Positions 62,407 to 64,000 of a stretch of DNA of 64,000 nt are shown piece after piece. Numbering within the stretch: the stretch's first letter is position 1; each line of letters starts with the position of its first letter. Source of the stretch: an uncultured Sphingomonadaceae bacterium (GTDB lineage: Bacteria; Pseudomonadota; Alphaproteobacteria; Sphingomonadales; Sphingomonadaceae). The stretch spans positions 806,001 to 870,000 of the forward strand of contig CANMWO010000001.1 of assembly GCA_947501695.1 (NCBI GenBank), written 5' to 3'. The notes beneath the pieces are model-generated. The model was not told the origin of the DNA. It saw nothing but the letters and a program-made list of their open reading frames with translations, and did no database searches. The position numbers and the translations under genes are program-made.

Positions 62407-63709
62407 GCCGCAACGTCTCCCAATAGTCTAACCGTTCTCTTATCTTATGCTCAAAGCCTCGGTTGACTGGTTCGTAAAATTTTTCTGGCTTCATTTCTTC
62501 TGGCCAATAATTGTCACCGGAAAAGCCTTCATCGCTCTCATGATCATAACTATATCCCTCACCATAACCGATTTCCTTCATCAGTTTGGTCGGCGCGTTA
62601 AGAATATTCTGCGGCGGCATGAGGGATCCGGTCTGTTTTGCGGACTTCCATGCGGCTTTCTGGGCCTTGTAAGCTGCATTGGATTTTGGAGCCGTGGCGC
62701 AATAGAGGCAGGCTTGCGCGATCGCTATTTCGCCTTCTGGACTGCCCAGAAAATCATAAGCGTCTTTTGCAGCCAGCGCTTGCACCAATGCTTGCGGATC
62801 CGCCAAGCCAATATCCTCGCTTGCAAAGCGGACTATACGTCTCAAGAGATAAAGCGGCTCTTCACCCGCAACCATCATACGCGCAAGATAATAGAGCGAG
62901 GCCTGAGGATCAGATCCGCGTAGCGATTTATGCAGGGCCGATATTAGATTATAATGACCCTCGCGGTCCTTGTCATAGACCGCCATCCGCCGGTGGAGCA
63001 ATTTAGCAAGTGCCGCGGAATCAAGTGGTTCAGCGATACCCAACGAGAATAAGGTTTCGGCCTGATTGAGCAAAAAACGTCCATCGCCATCAGCGCTGGC
63101 GATTAGTGCTTGTCTCGCACTCTCGGTCACGGGCAGAGAATTTCCGGCCAAGGTCTCCGCCTTAGTCAAAAGCTCATCCAGTGCAGCGCTATCCAGCCGA
63201 TTCAGAATCAATACCTGTGTCCGGCTAAGCAGGGCTGCATTGAGCTCAAATGATGGGTTTTCTGTGGTTGCACCAACCAATATCACCGTACCTTTTTCTA
63301 CATATGGCAGAAAGCTGTCTTGTTGAGAGCGATTGAAGCGGTGGATCTCATCAACGAACAACAAGGTTTGTTTGCCAGTGCGTTGAAATTGCTCGGCCTC
63401 AGCAAAGACTTTTTTCAGGTCCGCAACACCAGAAAACACAGCGGATATTGCTTTGAAATGCAGATCAGTTTCATTCGCGAGCAACCGCGCTAAACTCGTC
63501 TTCCCGGTTCCCGGTGGTCCCCAAAATATGATGGAAGACAGTTTTCCAGCTACGACCATGCGTTTTAGCGCGCCATCCTCTCCTGCCAAATGGTCTTGTC
63601 CAACCACCTCGTCGAGATTTCTAGGCCGGAGTTGCTCGGCTAGCGGCGCATTGGCGGAAAGCTCAGCTCTTCCTGCAGATGCGTCATCGGTTGTGAAGAA
63701 ATCATCCAT
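62390..63709 (-). CDS. rarA: Replication-associated recombination protein RarA (MgsA)
   Basis: 439-residue AAA+ ATPase acting at stalled replication forks. Walker A WGPPGTGKT (about 64-72), Walker B LLFVDEIHRF (116-125), Sensor-1 GATTENPSFELN and the C-terminal tetramerisation domain (EGHYNLISALHKSLRGSDP). A GTG one codon upstream of the ATG at 63709 is an alternative start. First gene of the overlapping run with the adhesin-like, serine-hydrolase and oxidoreductase genes; the link of rarA to them is through coupling, not function. Confidence 0.93.
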   Translation of the reverse strand: MDDFFTTDDASAGRAELSANAPLAEQLRPRNLDEVVGQDHLAGEDGALKRMVVAGKLSSIIFWGPPGTGKTSLARLLANETDLHFKAISAVFSGVADLKKVFAEAEQFQRTGKQTLLFVDEIHRFNRSQQDSFLPYVEKGTVILVGATTENPSFELNAALLSRTQVLILNRLDSAALDELLTKAETLAGNSLPVTESARQALIASADGDGRFLLNQAETLFSLGIAEPLDSAALAKLLHRRMAVYDKDREGHYNLISALHKSLRGSDPQASLYYLARMMVAGEEPLYLLRRIVRFASEDIGLADPQALVQALAAKDAYDFLGSPEGEIAIAQACLYCATAPKSNAAYKAQKAAWKSAKQTGSLMPPQNILNAPTKLMKEIGYGEGYSYDHESDEGFSGDNYWPEEMKPEKFYEPVNRGFEHKIRERLDYWETLRRDKNS

Positions 63710-63825
63710 CACCCATCGTTATGGCATTTTCTGGACCGAAAACCAGCATGTTCCTTTGTCCAGACCAAAATTTTGTGGTCGGCAGTTGTCATGATATAGC
63801 GCCTTGGTAGAAGAGGGAGGAATTT

Positions 63826-64000
63826 ATGTCAGAGACCGTTGAAAATACGCGAGGAATGGGCGTTAGACCAGCTACGCCTTGGCACCTTTGGGTGGTTGGG
63901 ATTGTCGCTACAATATGGAATTCCGGAGGTGCTCTGGATTACACAATGACCCAGACGGGAAATGAATCGTACATGAGCGGCTTTACTCCGGAACAGCTTG
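63826..64000 (+). CDS. Membrane protein of unknown function (3' end cut by window)
   Basis: The start of a gene with GAGGGAGG upstream of the ATG. The 58 visible residues have a hydrophobic segment, PWHLWVVGIVATIWNSGG, followed by a DYTMTQTGNE region, a pattern I associate with a widespread small membrane-protein family of sphingomonads. The rest lies outside the window. Confidence 0.65.
   Translation, partial: MSETVENTRGMGVRPATPWHLWVVGIVATIWNSGGALDYTMTQTGNESYMSGFTPEQL

Noticed and set aside
1-64000. CRISPR array, insertion sequence, prophage or integrase
   Set aside because: No spaced direct repeats, transposase or phage structural genes were seen in the window.

Overview
The window looks like a chromosomal segment of an alphaproteobacterium of the order Sphingomonadales, probably a moderate-GC marine or freshwater sphingomonad related to Sphingorhabdus, Parasphingorhabdus or Sphingopyxis. 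The support is: a full-length CtrA with a perfect CtrA box and a cluster of GANTC (CcrM) sites upstream; tandem TonB-dependent receptors; a PEPxxWA-CTERM protein; an RcnB/glycine-zipper envelope protein; leucyl/arginyl-tRNA-protein transferase; and many lipid and aromatic catabolism genes. The genus is inference. I see no insertion sequence, prophage, integrase or CRISPR array.

Layout. 1-8.6 kb is a catabolic block: an acyl-CoA synthetase (5' end outside the window), TesB thioesterase, thiolase, a duplicated HxlR-type regulator with two putative zinc sites, then a carotenoid/stilbene-type oxygenase, an SCP-x-type thiolase and a DUF1295 membrane reductase in one tight operon. 9-17 kb holds another acyl-CoA synthetase, an S9 peptidase, threonine dehydratase, a 3-hydroxyisobutyrate-dehydrogenase-like enzyme, an exported amidohydrolase and a tiny secreted acidic-tail protein. 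17-24 kb carries bpt, a glycine-zipper envelope protein, a free-methionine-sulfoxide reductase, two alpha/beta hydrolases, a DUF1996 lipoprotein and arfB. 24-31 kb is cell-cycle and housekeeping: ctrA, a metallophosphatase, a saccharopine-dehydrogenase-like reductase, dcd, a GH25-like protein lacking its catalytic pair, a UPF0262 protein, dnaB and an exported protein.

31.5-35.6 kb is a compact minus-strand assimilatory sulfate-reduction operon: cobA-type methyltransferase (siroheme supply), DUF2849, cysI, DUF934, cysH and a 58-residue zinc-finger-like gene. 35.7-45.9 kb holds an AstD-like dehydrogenase, a divergent SelO, a hydrolase, a GT4 glycosyltransferase, a nitronate monooxygenase-like flavoprotein, a PilZ protein, a GNAT, a small membrane protein, an FkbM methyltransferase and an ammonium transporter. 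46-50.9 kb has a 2-hydroxyacid dehydrogenase, an SH3 protein, the PEP-CTERM protein behind a CtrA box, a biosynthetic-type thiolase and prepilin peptidase. 51-57 kb has tRNA-Leu(CAA), two large TonB receptors and tRNA-Thr(TGT). The end holds a DUF429-like protein, a MscS/CmpX-type channel, an overlapping four-gene minus run (rarA, adhesin-E-like, serine hydrolase, quinone oxidoreductase) and a truncated membrane gene.

The best leads outside routine annotation are: the five GANTC sites plus CtrA box at ctrA, the matching CtrA box before the PEP-CTERM gene, the duplicated HxlR/zinc-site regulator beside the oxygenase operon, the GH25 pseudo-enzyme, the small zinc-finger gene ending the sulfur operon, and the composite RcnB/repeat/glycine-zipper/Cys-tail protein. 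No wholly new multi-gene system is evident; these are mostly new combinations of known families.
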